Positions 53,470 through 64,000 of a DNA stretch of 64,000 nucleotides are shown in pieces. The notes beneath the pieces were generated by a model that saw only the letters and a program-made list of their open reading frames with translations, had not been told where the DNA came from and did not search any database. The translations under genes were made by a program, and so were the position numbers. Numbering within the stretch: the first letter of the stretch is position 1; each line of letters opens with the position of its first letter. Source of the DNA: Burkholderiales bacterium (lineage in GTDB: Bacteria > Pseudomonadota > Gammaproteobacteria > Burkholderiales > Burkholderiaceae_C); NCBI GenBank assembly GCA_021732385.1, contig JAKFVA010000015.1, positions 1 through 64,000 of the forward strand, in the 5' to 3' direction.

Positions 53470-56400
53470 ATGCCTAAACGCACTGACCTCAAATCCATTC
53501 TCATCATCGGCGCTGGCCCGATCATCATTGGCCAAGCCTGCGAATTTGACTACTCAGGCGTGCAGGCCTGCAAGGCATTGCGTGAGGAGGATTACAAAGT
53601 CATTCTCATCAACAGCAACCCCGCCACCATCATGACCGACCCTGCTACTGCGGACATGACTTACATCGAGCCGATTACTTGGCAAACGGTAGAGAAAATC
53701 ATTGCCAAAGAGCGGCCCGATGCCATCTTGCCAACCATGGGTGGGCAGACTGCACTCAATTGCGCGCTGGATTTATGGCGTCACGGTGTGCTGGAGAAGT
53801 ATGGCGTTGAGTTGATTGGTGCGTCACCCGAGGCCATTGACAAGGCCGAGGACCGCCTCAAGTTCAAAGACGCCATGACGAAAATCGGTCTCGGCTCTGC
53901 CCGCTCAGGTATAGCGCACAGCATGGAAGAGGCTTGGGTTGCACAGAAAACCTTGGGCTTTCCTACCGTGATTCGCCCTAGTTTCACGCTGGGCGGCACG
54001 GGCGGCGGCATTGCCTATAACGCTGAAGAATTTGAAGTTATCTGCAAGCGCGGCCTGGAAGCCTCGCCGACCAGTGAGCTGCTGATTGAAGAATCGCTGC
54101 TGGGCTGGAAAGAGTATGAGATGGAGGTGGTGCGCGACAAGGCAGATAACTGCATCATTGTTTGCTCCATTGAAAATCTTGACCCGATGGGCGTACACAC
54201 CGGCGATTCAATTACCGTGGCCCCGGCGCAAACATTGACCGACAAAGAGTACCAGATCATGCGCAACGCCAGCCTGGCGGTGCTGCGCGAGATTGGCGTG
54301 GATACCGGTGGCAGCAATGTGCAGTTCTCGGTCAATCCGGCCGATGGCCGCATGATCGTGATCGAGATGAACCCGCGGGTCTCGCGCTCATCAGCGCTGG
54401 CCTCCAAAGCCACGGGTTTTCCTATTGCCAAGGTTGCTGCCAAGCTGGCGGTGGGATACACGCTGGATGAGTTGCGCAATGACATCACGGGCGGTCTTAC
54501 ACCTGCGAGCTTTGAGCCAAGTATTGACTACGTGGTCACCAAAATACCGCGCTTTGCTTTTGAAAAATTTCCCACGGCAGATTCCCGCTTGACCACGCAA
54601 ATGAAGTCGGTAGGTGAGGTGATGGCGATTGGCCGTACCTTCCAGGAGAGTTTCCAGAAAGCGCTGCGTGGCCTTGAAGTGGGTGTTGACGGCATGAACG
54701 AGAAAACCCAGGACCGCGAAGTGCTGGAAAAAGAATTGGGCGAGCCTGGCCCAGAGCGCATCTGGTATGTGGGTGATGCGTTTGCGCTGGGTTTGTCGGT
54801 GGACGAGGTATACGACCTCACCAAAATCGACAAATGGTTTCTGGTGCAAATTGAAGAGATTGTCAAAATCGAAATCGAATTGGAAACCAAGACATTGGCC
54901 CAGCTAGATCGTGCCACTTTGCTGGCTCTGAAGAAAAAAGGCTTTTCAGACCGCCGCTTGGCGCGTCAGCTTAAAACTACCGACACCGCTGTGCGGCAAG
55001 CCCGCTTGGCTTTGAATGTGCGCCCGGTGTTCAAGCGAGTGGACACCTGCGCGGCCGAATTTGCCACCAACACAGCCTACCTGTACTCCACCTATGAGGA
55101 TGAGTGCGAAGCTGAGCCTACAAGCAATAAAAAAATCATGGTGCTGGGCGGAGGCCCCAACCGTATTGGCCAAGGTATTGAGTTCGACTACTGCTGTGTT
55201 CATGCAGCACTGGCCATGCGCGAAGACGGCTACGAGACCATCATGGTCAACTGCAATCCGGAAACCGTCTCGACGGATTACGACACTTCCGACCGTCTGT
55301 ATTTTGAGCCGCTTACGCTCGAAGACGTGCTAGAGATCGTAGACAAGGAAAAGCCGCTTGGCGTTATCGTGCAGTACGGCGGGCAAACGCCGCTCAAACT
55401 GGCGCTTGCCCTGGAGGCCAATGGTGTACCCATCATCGGCACCAGCCCTGACATGATTGACGCCGCTGAAGACCGTGAGCGCTTTCAGAAGCTGCTGCAC
55501 GAGCTGGGCTTGCGCCAGCCGCCAAATGCCACTGCGCGCACCGAGCCCGAGGCCCTGGAAAAAGCCGCTGCCCTGGGTTACCCCCTGGTGGTGCGGCCCA
55601 GCTATGTGTTGGGTGGCCGCGCCATGGAAATCGTGCACGAGCAGCGTGACTTGGAGCGCTACATGCGCGAGGCAGTCAAGGTATCGCACGACTCGCCGGT
55701 GCTGCTCGACCGTTTTTTGAATGATGCAATTGAATGCGATGTGGACGCCATTTGCGATGGCCACCGCGTGTTCATCGGGGGCGTCATGGAGCACATTGAA
55801 CAAGCTGGTGTGCACAGTGGTGATTCGGCATGCTCGCTGCCACCGTATTCACTCTCCAAGGAGACGGTTGACGAACTCAAGCGCCAAACCACAGCTATGG
55901 CCCATGCATTGAAAGTAGTGGGATTAATGAATGTGCAATTTGCTATTCAGCAAATCCCCGATGCAGCCGGCGTCGTACGCGACGTAATCTATGTGCTGGA
56001 GGTTAATCCCCGTGCCAGCCGTACGGTGCCCTATGTGAGCAAGGCTACCGGCATCCAGCTGGCCAAAGTAGCGGCGCGCTGCATGGTTGGTCAGTCGCTT
56101 GATGCGCAAGGCATTCAGGGCGAAGTGTCGCCGCCATATTTCAGCGTCAAGGAGGCGGTATTTCCCTTCGTCAAGTTTCCTGGGGTAGATACCATTTTGG
56201 GCCCCGAGATGAAGTCCACTGGCGAGGTCATGGGCGTTGGAAAAACCTTTGGCGAGGCCTTTGTAAAAAGCCAATTGGGCGCGGGCACCCGATTGCCACG
56301 CCCGTTCAAAGCCGATGGCAGCGCGGCGGGCAAGGTGTTTCTCACTGTCAAAAATTCAGACAAACCGCGAGCAATCGAGGTGGCCCGCCAGTTGGCGGCG

Positions 56401-56742
56401 CAAGGTTTTCAGCTCGTCGCAACTAAGGGTACGGCAGCGGCCATCAGTGCTGCAGGCGTAACCTGCGAGAGCGTCAACAAAGTCACTGAGGGTCGGCCAC
56501 ATGTAGTGGACATGATCAAGAACGATGAGATTGCGTTGGTCATCAACACCGTGGAAGAGCGCCGCAATGCTATCAAGGATTCGCGCGCCATCCGCACCTC
56601 GGCACTGCTGGCGCGGGTTACGACCTACACCACCATTGCCGGCGCTGAAGCAGCGGTGGAAGGCATGAAGTACATCGATCAGCTGGGTGTCATATCGGTG
56701 CAGGAGATGCACGCCCAGCTGGCAGCGTGCGGCACCGCATAA
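53470..56742 (+). CDS. carB: Carbamoyl-phosphate synthase large subunit
   Basis: 1090-residue enzyme with two homologous ATP-grasp halves and a C-terminal MGS allosteric domain. First half: [20 protein letters not shown] and [20 protein letters not shown]; second half repeats as [20 protein letters not shown] and [16 protein letters not shown]. The MGS-like domain is about residues 945-1090. Length matches family norms (1073 in E. coli). Confidence 0.98.
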   Translation: MPKRTDLKSILIIGAGPIIIGQACEFDYSGVQACKALREEDYKVILINSNPATIMTDPATADMTYIEPITWQTVEKIIAKERPDAILPTMGGQTALNCALDLWRHGVLEKYGVELIGASPEAIDKAEDRLKFKDAMTKIGLGSARSGIAHSMEEAWVAQKTLGFPTVIRPSFTLGGTGGGIAYNAEEFEVICKRGLEASPTSELLIEESLLGWKEYEMEVVRDKADNCIIVCSIENLDPMGVHTGDSITVAPAQTLTDKEYQIMRNASLAVLREIGVDTGGSNVQFSVNPADGRMIVIEMNPRVSRSSALASKATGFPIAKVAAKLAVGYTLDELRNDITGGLTPASFEPSIDYVVTKIPRFAFEKFPTADSRLTTQMKSVGEVMAIGRTFQESFQKALRGLEVGVDGMNEKTQDREVLEKELGEPGPERIWYVGDAFALGLSVDEVYDLTKIDKWFLVQIEEIVKIEIELETKTLAQLDRATLLALKKKGFSDRRLARQLKTTDTAVRQARLALNVRPVFKRVDTCAAEFATNTAYLYSTYEDECEAEPTSNKKIMVLGGGPNRIGQGIEFDYCCVHAALAMREDGYETIMVNCNPETVSTDYDTSDRLYFEPLTLEDVLEIVDKEKPLGVIVQYGGQTPLKLALALEANGVPIIGTSPDMIDAAEDRERFQKLLHELGLRQPPNATARTEPEALEKAAALGYPLVVRPSYVLGGRAMEIVHEQRDLERYMREAVKVSHDSPVLLDRFLNDAIECDVDAICDGHRVFIGGVMEHIEQAGVHSGDSACSLPPYSLSKETVDELKRQTTAMAHALKVVGLMNVQFAIQQIPDAAGVVRDVIYVLEVNPRASRTVPYVSKATGIQLAKVAARCMVGQSLDAQGIQGEVSPPYFSVKEAVFPFVKFPGVDTILGPEMKSTGEVMGVGKTFGEAFVKSQLGAGTRLPRPFKADGSAAGKVFLTVKNSDKPRAIEVARQLAAQGFQLVATKGTAAAISAAGVTCESVNKVTEGRPHVVDMIKNDEIALVINTVEERRNAIKDSRAIRTSALLARVTTYTTIAGAEAAVEGMKYIDQLGVISVQEMHAQLAACGTA

Positions 56743-56760
56743 CGGCATAATCAGCCATCA

Positions 56761-56787
56761 AAACCGCCGGGCCAAGCTCGGCGGTTT
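56761..56787 (+). terminator. Hairpin between carB and greA
   Basis: AAACCGCCG and CGGCGGTTT form a perfect 9-base stem with a 9-base loop, 19 bases after the carB stop. A second small dyad ACCGCC-T-GGCGGT follows (56796-56808). U-run is short, so it may be a partial terminator before greA. Confidence 0.55.
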
Positions 56788-56830
56788 CCATTTGTACCGC
56801 CTGGCGGTTCGTATTCAAAGACAAACAAGC

Positions 56831-57307
56831 ATGGCCACTTTACCCATTACCAAACGCGGCGCTGAAAAGCTCAAAACCGAATTACATAAACTTAAAACGG
56901 TGGACCGTCCCTGGGTCATCAATGCTATTGCCGAAGCCCGCGCCCAAGGCGATTTGAGCGAGAACGCCGAATACGATGCCGCCAAAGACCGCCAGGGCTT
57001 TATTGAGGGTCGTATTCAAGAGATTGACAGCAAGCTCTCGATGGCGCAAGTCATCGACCCAGCCAGCTTGAATGCCGAGGGCAAAGTGGTATTTGGTTCC
57101 ACCGTGGAGTTACAAGACGAAGACACTGGCGATAAGGTCACCTATCAAATAGTGGGTGAAGATGAGGCAGATTTGAAACTGGGCTTAGTCAATATTTCCA
57201 GTCCGATTGCGCGCGCGCTGATTGGCAAAGACGAAGGCGATGTGGCTGAAGTGGTAGCCCCTGGTGGCATTAAGCGCTACGAAATTGTGTTGGTTAAATA
57301 CGTTTAA
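56831..57307 (+). CDS. greA: Transcription elongation factor GreA
   Basis: 158-residue factor that rescues backtracked RNA polymerase by stimulating its RNA cleavage. The N-terminal coiled coil carries the acidic tip in GDLSENAEYDAAKDRQGFIE; the C-terminal FKBP-like domain has VVFGSTVELQDEDTGDKVTY and SPIARALIGKDEGDVAEV. Start ATG 56831 (MATLPITKRG) gives the standard length. Frequently next to carB in proteobacteria. Confidence 0.97.
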   Translation: MATLPITKRGAEKLKTELHKLKTVDRPWVINAIAEARAQGDLSENAEYDAAKDRQGFIEGRIQEIDSKLSMAQVIDPASLNAEGKVVFGSTVELQDEDTGDKVTYQIVGEDEADLKLGLVNISSPIARALIGKDEGDVAEVVAPGGIKRYEIVLVKYV

Positions 57308-57338
57308 CCCTAATGGTTGATCCCACAGCGCGCTGGCC

Positions 57339-57833
57339 ATGAAATTTTTGCTTTACCAGCGCCTGCCCTTGTTTTTGGCTGCCTTCTGGTGGGCCAGTTT
57401 GGGCGCAGTAGGCTTTTTGGTTGTGCCACTTTTGTTTGTGCATCTGGCTACGCCTGCCCTGGCAGGCACGATGGCGGCCAAGCTCTTTACGGCGCAAACC
57501 TGGGTGGGCGTGGTGTGCGCTACCTGCTTGCTGCTAATTTCAAGGTCAGATAAAGCACCAGTCCCCACCCGGCTTGTAGGTTCTGCCCTCATTTTTTTAG
57601 TACTGGGCCTCTTACTGGCATTGCTTGGTGAGTTTGCCATTGCACCGCGCATTGTGTCGGCTCGTGCGTTGGCAGGCGCGACCAGTACGGACCTTAAGCT
57701 TTGGCACAGCTTAGGCAGTGCCGTGTATTTGGTGCAGTGGATTTGCGCTGGCGTGACGCTTTGGCGCTTGAGTGCCCCGGTGGTTAGCGAAGCTGGCGAT
57801 ACCGCCGCTGTGAAGGGCGATGACCCCGACTAA
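57339..57833 (+). CDS. DUF4149 family membrane protein
   Basis: 164-residue membrane protein with about four helices (LPLFLAAFWWASLGAVGFLV, TWVGVVCATCLLLISR, LVGSALIFLVLGLLLALLG, LGSAVYLVQWICAGVTLW). The pattern and position after greA match DUF4149; function unknown. Its stop overlaps the convergent yhbY gene by 4 bases. Confidence 0.8.
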   Translation: MKFLLYQRLPLFLAAFWWASLGAVGFLVVPLLFVHLATPALAGTMAAKLFTAQTWVGVVCATCLLLISRSDKAPVPTRLVGSALIFLVLGLLLALLGEFAIAPRIVSARALAGATSTDLKLWHSLGSAVYLVQWICAGVTLWRLSAPVVSEAGDTAAVKGDDPD

Positions 57834-58303
57834 CCCAGTTGCGAACGCTTGACGCTTTTTTGTTTGGTCTTGGCACGTTTTACGGTGCCGCCTTGCGTCA
57901 AACGCTGGTTGCCAAGAACACGCAGGGTTTTCACCTCAGGCCGCTGGCCACCACGCGAGCTGTACTTGAGCACCTTGAAATCGCGCGGGCCACCCATGCG
58001 GTCTTCGTCGGGGGTTTTGACTTTCTCCGGTAAGGGCCGCCACAGCACCAGCAGCTTGCCAATGTGCTGTATGGGCGCGGCGTTCAGCGCATTGGCTAAG
58101 TGCTGAAATAACTGTTCGCGCTGGGCGCGATCATCGCCCAACACGCGAATTTTGATAAGGCCATGAGCACTAAGCGCAGCCTCGGTTTCTTTTTGCACAG
58201 CAGGCGTCAGGCCGTCGCTGCCAATCATCACCACAGGCGAGAGGTGGTGGGCATCAGCGCGGTGGCTTTTGCGCTGGGCGGGGGTAAGTTGAATCAAGGG
58301 CAT
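57830..58303 (-). CDS. yhbY: YhbY/CRS1-family RNA-binding protein with long basic tail
   Basis: 157-residue protein; the CRM/YhbY RNA-binding domain occupies residues 1-95 ([20 protein letters not shown] and [31 protein letters not shown]). A 60-residue Lys/Arg-rich extension ([36 protein letters not shown]) makes it longer than E. coli YhbY (97). YhbY acts in 50S assembly. It is divergent from rlmE, another 50S factor, as in E. coli. Confidence 0.92.
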   Translation of the reverse strand: MPLIQLTPAQRKSHRADAHHLSPVVMIGSDGLTPAVQKETEAALSAHGLIKIRVLGDDRAQREQLFQHLANALNAAPIQHIGKLLVLWRPLPEKVKTPDEDRMGGPRDFKVLKYSSRGGQRPEVKTLRVLGNQRLTQGGTVKRAKTKQKSVKRSQLG

Positions 58304-58407
58304 GGACCTATTATCGCTTCGGCTGCTGCTGCGCTACTTTGCCTCGCCTTGCAAAATGCAGCTGCAATACAGTCGGTCATTGTGGTCACCAAGTGACAAT
58401 ATGGGCA

Positions 58408-59076
58408 ATGAAGGTCAAAACTCAAAGCAAAAAGGTTAACAAGGCGTGGTTGAACGACCATGTCAACGACACCTACGTCAAGCTGGCTCAAAAAGAAGGT
58501 TTTCGCTCACGCGCAGCCTACAAACTCAAGGAAATCGATGAAACATTGGGTTTAATCAAGCCGGGCAATCTGGTGGTCGATCTGGGCAGTGCGCCAGGCG
58601 CCTGGAGCCAGTACGTACGCCGTCGCCTGTCGCCTCAAGGAGCGGCAACAGGCATGCTTAATGGCCAGATTTTGGCGCTCGATCTGCTGCCCATGGAACC
58701 CGTGGAAGGTGTGCAGTTTCTTCTGGGCGACTTTCGCGAAGCCGATTTGTTGGCGCGGCTTGAGGTGCTTTTGGCCGGACGCCGAGTTGATGTGGTGGTG
58801 TCGGACATGGCCCCCAATTTGTCGGGCATTGATTCGGCTGACGCTGCGCGAATCAGCCATCTGGTGGAGTTGGCCCTTGAGTTCAGTCAAAAACACCTCA
58901 CCTCAGAGGGAGCATTGGTAGCCAAAGTTTTTCATGGTGGTGCCTACGCGCCTTTGGTCAAGGAATTCAAAAATCGCTTCAAAATGGTTAAACCCTTTAA
59001 ACCAAAGGCCTCGCGCGACAAGTCGTCAGAAACTTTTTTGGTAGGTGTGGGCGTCAAGAATGCGCCACTTGCGTGA
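58408..59076 (+). CDS. rlmE: 23S rRNA (uridine-2'-O-)-methyltransferase RlmE
   Basis: 222-residue FtsJ-type SAM enzyme that methylates U2552 of 23S rRNA. SAM site is [16 protein letters not shown]; the K-D-K-E tetrad is visible in [29 protein letters not shown] and [10 protein letters not shown]. Start ATG 58408 ([11 protein letters not shown]) chosen over the longer frame for its normal N-terminus. Followed by ftsH, the widely conserved order. Confidence 0.96.
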   Translation: MKVKTQSKKVNKAWLNDHVNDTYVKLAQKEGFRSRAAYKLKEIDETLGLIKPGNLVVDLGSAPGAWSQYVRRRLSPQGAATGMLNGQILALDLLPMEPVEGVQFLLGDFREADLLARLEVLLAGRRVDVVVSDMAPNLSGIDSADAARISHLVELALEFSQKHLTSEGALVAKVFHGGAYAPLVKEFKNRFKMVKPFKPKASRDKSSETFLVGVGVKNAPLA

Positions 59077-59208
59077 TGCAAATCACGCCCAAAACCTTGC
59101 TTTACCCTTGCACAGCCTATGGGCGCAGTAAGCATTGCCAATGGCAAAAGCCTCTTGTAGCCTTAAAATGAGTCGTCAAAATGACATGTTCTTGAATCGG
59201 AGTACAGC

Positions 59209-61122
59209 TTGAACAATCAATGGTTTTCCAAAGTGGCTATCTGGCTAGTGATTGCCATGGTGCTGTTTACTGTATTCAAACAGTTCGATACGCGCAGTGC
59301 AGCCAATTCGGGCTATCTGGGCTACTCTGACTTCTTGGAAGAAGTGCGCAGCAATCGCATCAAGAGCGCCACTATCCAGGAGGGCCAGGGTGGCACGGAA
59401 ATCGTGGCGCTCACCAATGACGAGCGCCGCGTGCGCACTACCGCTACCTACCTTGATCGCGGCTTGGTCGGTGATTTGATCGCCAACGGTGTCAAGTTTG
59501 ACGTCAAGCCGCGTGAAGAAGGCTCGCTTCTGGTTACCCTGTTAGTTAGCTGGGGCCCGATGCTGCTCCTGATTGGCGTGTGGATTTATTTCATGCGGCA
59601 AATGCAAGGCGGCGGCAAGGGTGGGGCCTTTAGCTTTGGCAAAAGTAAAGCCCGCATGCTGGATGAAAACACCAACCAGGTGACTTTTGCCGATGTGGCG
59701 GGCTGCGATGAGGCCAAAGAAGAAGTCAAGGAAGTGGTGGACTTTCTCAAAGACCCGCAACGCTTCCAGAAACTTGGTGGCCGCATACCGCGCGGGCTGC
59801 TTTTGGTTGGCCCACCCGGCACCGGCAAAACCTTGCTGGCCAAGGGCATTGCGGGCGAGGCCAAAGTGCCGTTCTTTTCCATCAGCGGCTCGGACTTTGT
59901 GGAAATGTTTGTGGGCGTGGGCGCAGCCCGCGTACGCGACATGTTTGAAAACGCCAAAAAGAATGCGCCCTGCATCATCTTTATTGACGAGATTGACGCT
60001 GTAGGCCGCCAGCGTGGCGCAGGCTTGGGCGGTGGCAACGACGAGCGCGAGCAGACACTCAACCAGATGCTGGTGGAGATGGACGGCTTTGAAACCAATC
60101 TTGGCGTGATCGTGGTGGCCGCAACCAACCGACCCGATATTTTGGACGCTGCATTGCTGCGCCCTGGCCGCTTTGACCGCCAGGTCTATGTAACGCTGCC
60201 CGACATTCGCGGCCGCGAGCAGATTTTGGGTGTGCACATGCGCAAAGTGCCGATTGGCCAAGACGTCAATGCGGGCATCATTGCCCGCGGTACGCCCGGC
60301 ATGAGCGGCGCGGATTTGGCCAATTTGTGCAACGAAGCCGCCCTGATGGCTGCGCGTCGCAACGCCCGTGTGGTTGAAATGCAGGACTTTGAGAAAGCCA
60401 AAGACAAAATCCTGATGGGCCCTGAGCGCAAGAGCATGGTCATGCCCGAAGAAGAGCGCCGCAACACGGCCTACCACGAGTCTGGCCACGCCCTTTTGGG
60501 CAAGCTGCTGCCCAAGTGCGACCCGGTGCACAAAGTCACGGTGATTCCGCGCGGCCGCGCCCTGGGCGTCACCATGAGCCTGCCCGCCGCCGACCGCTAC
60601 AGCTACGACAGCGAGTTCATGCTCAGCCAGATTGCCATGCTCTTTGGTGGCCGCATTGCTGAAGAAGTGTTCATGAAACAAATGACCACGGGTGCCAGCA
60701 ACGATTTCGAACGCGCCACGCAACTGGCCCGTGACATGGTGATGCGTTACGGCATGAGCGAGGCACTCGGCCCCATGGTCTATGCCGACAATGAAGGCGA
60801 GGTTTTCTTGGGCCGCTCGGTGACCAAAACCACCAACATGAGCGAGCAAACCATGCAAAAGGTCGATACGGAAATCCGCCGCATCATCGATCAGCAGTAC
60901 GCACTGGCGCGCAAGCTTATTGAAGACAACTCAGACAAAATGCATGCAATGGCCAAAGCCCTGCTTGAATGGGAAACCATTGATGCTGACCAGATTGACG
61001 ACATCATGGCGGGCCGCGCGCCGCGCCCGCCAAAAGACTGGACGCCGCGTGTCCCACCTGCTGGCGGCGGCAGTGGTGGCAGCCCGGTCGTGCAACCCGA
61101 GGCGGCTCCCACAGCAGCTTGA
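59209..61122 (+). CDS. ftsH: ATP-dependent zinc metalloprotease FtsH
   Basis: 637-residue membrane-anchored AAA+ protease. Starts at TTG 59209 behind GGAG. Two N-terminal membrane helices ([35 protein letters not shown]) flank a periplasmic domain. Walker A GPPGTGKT is at 201-208, Walker B IIFIDEID near 256-263, SRH around [20 protein letters not shown], and zinc site HESGH at 423-427. Degrades misfolded membrane proteins, LpxC and other regulators, so it links to lipid A genes in this window. Confidence 0.98.
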   Translation: MNNQWFSKVAIWLVIAMVLFTVFKQFDTRSAANSGYLGYSDFLEEVRSNRIKSATIQEGQGGTEIVALTNDERRVRTTATYLDRGLVGDLIANGVKFDVKPREEGSLLVTLLVSWGPMLLLIGVWIYFMRQMQGGGKGGAFSFGKSKARMLDENTNQVTFADVAGCDEAKEEVKEVVDFLKDPQRFQKLGGRIPRGLLLVGPPGTGKTLLAKGIAGEAKVPFFSISGSDFVEMFVGVGAARVRDMFENAKKNAPCIIFIDEIDAVGRQRGAGLGGGNDEREQTLNQMLVEMDGFETNLGVIVVAATNRPDILDAALLRPGRFDRQVYVTLPDIRGREQILGVHMRKVPIGQDVNAGIIARGTPGMSGADLANLCNEAALMAARRNARVVEMQDFEKAKDKILMGPERKSMVMPEEERRNTAYHESGHALLGKLLPKCDPVHKVTVIPRGRALGVTMSLPAADRYSYDSEFMLSQIAMLFGGRIAEEVFMKQMTTGASNDFERATQLARDMVMRYGMSEALGPMVYADNEGEVFLGRSVTKTTNMSEQTMQKVDTEIRRIIDQQYALARKLIEDNSDKMHAMAKALLEWETIDADQIDDIMAGRAPRPPKDWTPRVPPAGGGSGGSPVVQPEAAPTAA

Positions 61123-61151
61123 ATCAGACATGCCTTTGACGGCATAACATA

Positions 61152-61178
61152 ACGGGGCAATATGCCCCGTTTTTTTTT
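61152..61178 (+). terminator. Rho-independent terminator after ftsH
   Basis: ACGGGGC-AATAT-GCCCCGT stem followed by nine T. It ends the rlmE-ftsH transcript seven bases before the folP start codon, so folP may have its own promoter or rely on readthrough. Confidence 0.88.
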
Positions 61179-61184
61179 GGCAAG

Positions 61185-62066
61185 ATGACGCCCATGCTTT
61201 GGCAAACCACCCGCTTCACAATTGATCTGGCGCAGCCGCGCGTGATGGGCATTGTCAATCTCACGCCGGATTCTTTCTCTGACGGTGGTGCGTGTTACCA
61301 GCCGGGTGGCGGCATTGCCGCGGCGCTTCGCCACTGCGAGCAACTGTTGCACGACGGCGCTGACATGCTCGATTTAGGCGCCGAATCGTCGCGTCCCGGT
61401 GCGTTGCCCCTGCCGCTTGAGGAAGAAGTGGCACGCCTGCTACCTGTTCTGCAAGCGGCCCTTAAGCTCGGCGTTCCGGTATCGGTAGACACCTACAAGC
61501 CGCAGGTAATGCAGATTGCACTGGATGCCGGGGCTGACATCATCAATGACATCTGGGCATTGCGCCAGCCTGGTGCAATGCCAGTGATTGCGTGCCATCC
61601 TAATTGCGGTGTGTGCCTGATGCATATGCACCGCAACCCGCAAACCATGCAAAGCGCGCCCATGGCGGGCGATGCCGTGCCACAAGTGGCTTTGTTTTTG
61701 CAGCAGCAGGCCGATGCCTTGAAAAACCTGGGCATTGCGACTAAGCGCATTTGCATTGACCCCGGTATTGGCTTTGGCAAAACCGTGGCACAAAACTTCG
61801 CGCTGCTGGCTCGGCAAAGTGAGTTGCTGGCGCTGGGTTACCCGTTGCTGGTGGGCTGGTCGCGCAAGTCGTCGTTGGCTGCGGCTATCAATCCCAGTTT
61901 GGCTAACGCCGCCGCGCTCGACCCCAAGGAGCGCATGGTGCCCAGCGTGGCAGCGGCTGTGCTGGCGGCTGAGCGTGGTGCACGCGTGTTGCGGGTGCAT
62001 GATGTGCGCGATACCGTGCAAGTGCTGAAAATCTGGCAAGCGATGCAAAATACCGCAATCGCTTAG
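61185..62066 (+). CDS. folP: Dihydropteroate synthase
   Basis: 293-residue folate enzyme joining p-aminobenzoate to dihydropterin diphosphate; target of sulfonamides. Motifs: PRVMGIVNLTPDSFSDGG, LDLGAESSRPGA, VSVDTYKPQVM, DIINDIWAL, CIDPGIGFGKTVAQN and LVGWSRKSSLA. Start at ATG 61185 or 61194. The nearest gene downstream is glmM, the usual partner. Confidence 0.95.
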   Translation: MTPMLWQTTRFTIDLAQPRVMGIVNLTPDSFSDGGACYQPGGGIAAALRHCEQLLHDGADMLDLGAESSRPGALPLPLEEEVARLLPVLQAALKLGVPVSVDTYKPQVMQIALDAGADIINDIWALRQPGAMPVIACHPNCGVCLMHMHRNPQTMQSAPMAGDAVPQVALFLQQQADALKNLGIATKRICIDPGIGFGKTVAQNFALLARQSELLALGYPLLVGWSRKSSLAAAINPSLANAAALDPKERMVPSVAAAVLAAERGARVLRVHDVRDTVQVLKIWQAMQNTAIA

Positions 62067-62141
62067 GACAACTACCGCACAGACCAGGTTTCAAAAGCGG
62101 TGTAGTCTGTTGCTGCTTGAAAACCCCAAAAAGAATCGTTT

Positions 62142-63485
62142 ATGACCAGAAAATATTTCGGCACCGACGGCATTCGGGGCACAGTGGGACAACACCCTAT
62201 CGTGCCGGATTTTGTGATGATGCTGGCCCATGCCGTAGGCCGCGTGCTCAAAAAAACCGAAGCCCGCCCCACGGTGCTGATTGGCAAAGATACGCGTATC
62301 TCGGGCTACATGCTCGAATCGGCGCTGGAGTCGGGCTTTAATTCTGCGGGGGTTGACGTGGTGCTGCTTGGGCCACTGCCCACACCCGGCGTTGCCTACC
62401 TGACGCGCGCGCTGCGGGCTAGCCTGGGCGTGGTTATCAGTGCCAGCCATAACCCGTATCAAGACAACGGCATCAAGTTCTTCAGCGCCGCCGGAACCAA
62501 ACTCAGCGACGCCTGGGAGCAAGATGTGGAAGCGGCGCTGGAAATCCCCCCCACCTGGGCAGACTCGTCACACCTGGGCAAAAGCCGCCGCCTTGATGAT
62601 GCCGCGGGCCGCTACATCGAATTTTGCAAAAGCACATTTGCCAATGATTTGACGCTCAAGGGCCTGCGCATTGTGGTGGATGGCGCGCATGGCGCGGCCT
62701 ACCAGATAGCGCCCAAGGTGTTTCATGAGCTCGGAGCCGAGGTGGTGCCCATGGGCTGCGCGCCCGATGGCTTCAACATCAACGACGGCGTGGGTGCCAC
62801 GCATCCGCAGGCGCTGGTGCAAGCGGTGGCGCAGCATCGCGCCGATTACGGCATCGCGCTAGACGGTGACGCCGACCGGCTGCAAATTGTGGACGCCCAG
62901 GGCCGCCTGTTCAATGGGGACGAGCTGCTGTACTTGATGTTGTCCGAACGGCTGGCACGCGGCGAGGCGGTGCCGGGCATTGTGGGCACGCTGATGACCA
63001 ACATGGCGGTTGAACTGGCAATTCGCGCGCGTGGCGTTGAATTTGTGCGCAGTCCGGTGGGTGACCGCTATGTGCTGGAAGCGCTGGAGCAGCGCGGCTG
63101 GCTGCTTGGCGGCGAGGGCTCGGGCCATTTACTGGCGTTGGACAAGCACACAACCGGCGATGGCCTCATTAGCGCGCTGCAAGTGCTGCAAGCCACCCAG
63201 CGCAGTGGCCAGACATTGGCGGCGTTGCTGAGCGACGTGACACTGTTTCCGCAAACCTTGCTGAATGTGCGCCTGAAACCGGGGCAGGACAGCAAGCGCC
63301 TGCAAGCCGATACGCGGCTGACCCAGGCGCTAGCCAGCGAGGAGTCTGCCCTGGCGGGCACTGGCCGCGTGCTGATTCGTGCCAGCGGCACCGAACCGCT
63401 GCTGCGCGTCATGGTGGAGGCGCGCCAAACCACTGTGGCCCAGGCCTGCGCGCAGCGGCTGGTGGATGTGGTGCAGGCTTTGTAG
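62142..63485 (+). CDS. glmM: Phosphoglucosamine mutase
   Basis: 447-residue enzyme interconverting glucosamine-6-P and glucosamine-1-P for UDP-GlcNAc, which feeds both peptidoglycan and LpxA. Active-site phosphoserine is in [20 protein letters not shown] (S near residue 105), metal loop [12 protein letters not shown], sugar loop [11 protein letters not shown] and phosphate loop [16 protein letters not shown]. Full length (E. coli 445). Confidence 0.97.
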   Translation: MTRKYFGTDGIRGTVGQHPIVPDFVMMLAHAVGRVLKKTEARPTVLIGKDTRISGYMLESALESGFNSAGVDVVLLGPLPTPGVAYLTRALRASLGVVISASHNPYQDNGIKFFSAAGTKLSDAWEQDVEAALEIPPTWADSSHLGKSRRLDDAAGRYIEFCKSTFANDLTLKGLRIVVDGAHGAAYQIAPKVFHELGAEVVPMGCAPDGFNINDGVGATHPQALVQAVAQHRADYGIALDGDADRLQIVDAQGRLFNGDELLYLMLSERLARGEAVPGIVGTLMTNMAVELAIRARGVEFVRSPVGDRYVLEALEQRGWLLGGEGSGHLLALDKHTTGDGLISALQVLQATQRSGQTLAALLSDVTLFPQTLLNVRLKPGQDSKRLQADTRLTQALASEESALAGTGRVLIRASGTEPLLRVMVEARQTTVAQACAQRLVDVVQAL

Positions 63486-63492
63486 TTGCGCA

Positions 63493-63999
63493 ATGGGCAT
63501 TGCCATTGTTCGCGCTGATTACGCGGTGCCCGCCCATGCGCAAGCGCTGGTAAGCTTGCTCGACGCGTATGCGCACGACCCGGCGGGTGGTGGTGCGCCG
63601 CTGGGCGAATTTGCCAAAACCCACGTGGTGGCCGGTTTGGCGCAGCGTTCGCACGCCTTCAGTGTGCTGGCGTTTGAGGGCGAACCAAACCAGACTGAGG
63701 CCATCGGCCTGGTCAACTGTTTTGAAGGTTTTTCCACCTTTGCCGCCCGCCCGCTGGTGAACGTGCACGATGTGGTGGTACTGCCTAGCCACCGTGGCCA
63801 GCGCTTAGCCCAGCAGATGCTGGCGCTGGTGGAAACCATTGCGCGCGAACGCGGTGCCTGCAAACTTACGCTGGAGGTGCTGGCGGGCAACCACAACGCC
63901 CAACGCCTCTACCAGCGCCTGGGCTTTGCCGCCTACCAGCTTCAGCCGGAGCTGGGACACGCGCAGTTTTTACAAAAATGGCTGGATGTGCAGCCTTGA
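63493..63999 (+). CDS. GNAT-family N-acetyltransferase
   Basis: 168-residue acetyltransferase. The acetyl-CoA loop is visible in VHDVVVLPSHRGQRLAQQML, preceded by the central beta strands (AIGLVNCFEGFSTFAARPLV) and followed by KLTLEVLAGNHNAQRLYQRL and GF, typical of the GNAT fold. Start at ATG 63493, seven bases after glmM. Complete at the window edge. Acceptor unknown. Confidence 0.88.
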   Translation: MGIAIVRADYAVPAHAQALVSLLDAYAHDPAGGGAPLGEFAKTHVVAGLAQRSHAFSVLAFEGEPNQTEAIGLVNCFEGFSTFAARPLVNVHDVVVLPSHRGQRLAQQMLALVETIARERGACKLTLEVLAGNHNAQRLYQRLGFAAYQLQPELGHAQFLQKWLDVQP

Positions 64000-64000
64000 G

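Noticed and set aside
59542-60858. A 438-codon open frame on the minus strand
   Set aside because: It lies fully antisense to ftsH, whose AAA and zinc motifs are intact; the His/Ala-rich translation has no recognisable domain. It arises from codon bias in ftsH.
1-64000. CRISPR arrays, tRNA or rRNA genes, prophage or toxin-antitoxin systems
   Set aside because: No regularly spaced repeats, tRNA-like cloverleaf, rRNA segment, phage structural gene or toxin pair was recognised on either strand.

Overview
This window is chromosomal DNA from a betaproteobacterium of the order Burkholderiales, most likely Comamonadaceae. The case rests on gene order (rpsB-tsf-pyrH-frr-uppS-cdsA-dxr-rseP-bamA-skp-lpxD-fabZ-lpxA-lpxB-rnhB; carAB-greA; yhbY/rlmE-ftsH-folP-glmM), on tctCBA/Bug-type receptors, and on Burkholderiales-type protein sequences. 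Genus and species cannot be fixed from the sequence alone.

Region 1 (1-17.1 kb) is an accessory metabolic region for C2 acids. It opens with the right end of an IS3-family element at the window edge. Next comes a FAD/Fe-S 2-hydroxyacid dehydrogenase with a GntR/FCD regulator, divergent from a serine/alanine-glyoxylate aminotransferase and a Bug-type (TctC) receptor. Two matched dyad operators lie 63 bp apart in the divergent promoter region. The oxalate catabolism genes follow: two formyl-CoA transferase paralogues, a single-domain PAS protein between them, and oxalyl-CoA decarboxylase. A Crp/Fnr-type regulator is divergent from oxc. After it come a decayed LivK-type receptor tail, a complete tripartite tricarboxylate transporter (tctC-tctB-tctA) and a TSUP permease. 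The dyad TTGAC-N4-GTCAA lies in both the oxc/crp and tctC promoter regions, which suggests one regulon.

Region 2 (17.1-17.9 kb) is a short housekeeping block: a 6S RNA gene downstream of zapA, and a small zapB-like coiled-coil gene.

Region 3 (17.9-29.4 kb) is a cobalamin operon led by a B12 riboswitch: btuB, a BtuF-like protein without signal peptide, cobU, btuF, btuC, btuD, cobO, cbiB, threonine-phosphate decarboxylase, cobQ and cobT, many overlapping by 4 bases. It encodes corrinoid uptake, adenosylation and nucleotide-loop assembly. No corrin-ring synthesis genes and no cobS are in the window.

Region 4 (29.4-36.8 kb) holds single genes: nth, a branched-chain amino-acid-type binding protein, a PLP aminotransferase, a DUF2721 membrane protein, small conserved proteins, an RhlE-type helicase, a transglutaminase-like protein and a glutathione S-transferase.

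Region 5 (36.8-64 kb) is core chromosome: translation (rpsB with a structured leader, tsf, frr), UMP kinase, isoprenoid and phospholipid synthesis, outer-membrane assembly, lipid A synthesis, RNase HII, an rRNA methyltransferase, carAB, greA, yhbY, rlmE, ftsH, folP, glmM and a GNAT acetyltransferase. No tRNA, rRNA or CRISPR array was seen. The most interesting material is the C2-acid/oxalate region, with its shared FNR-like boxes and possible haem-PAS protein.
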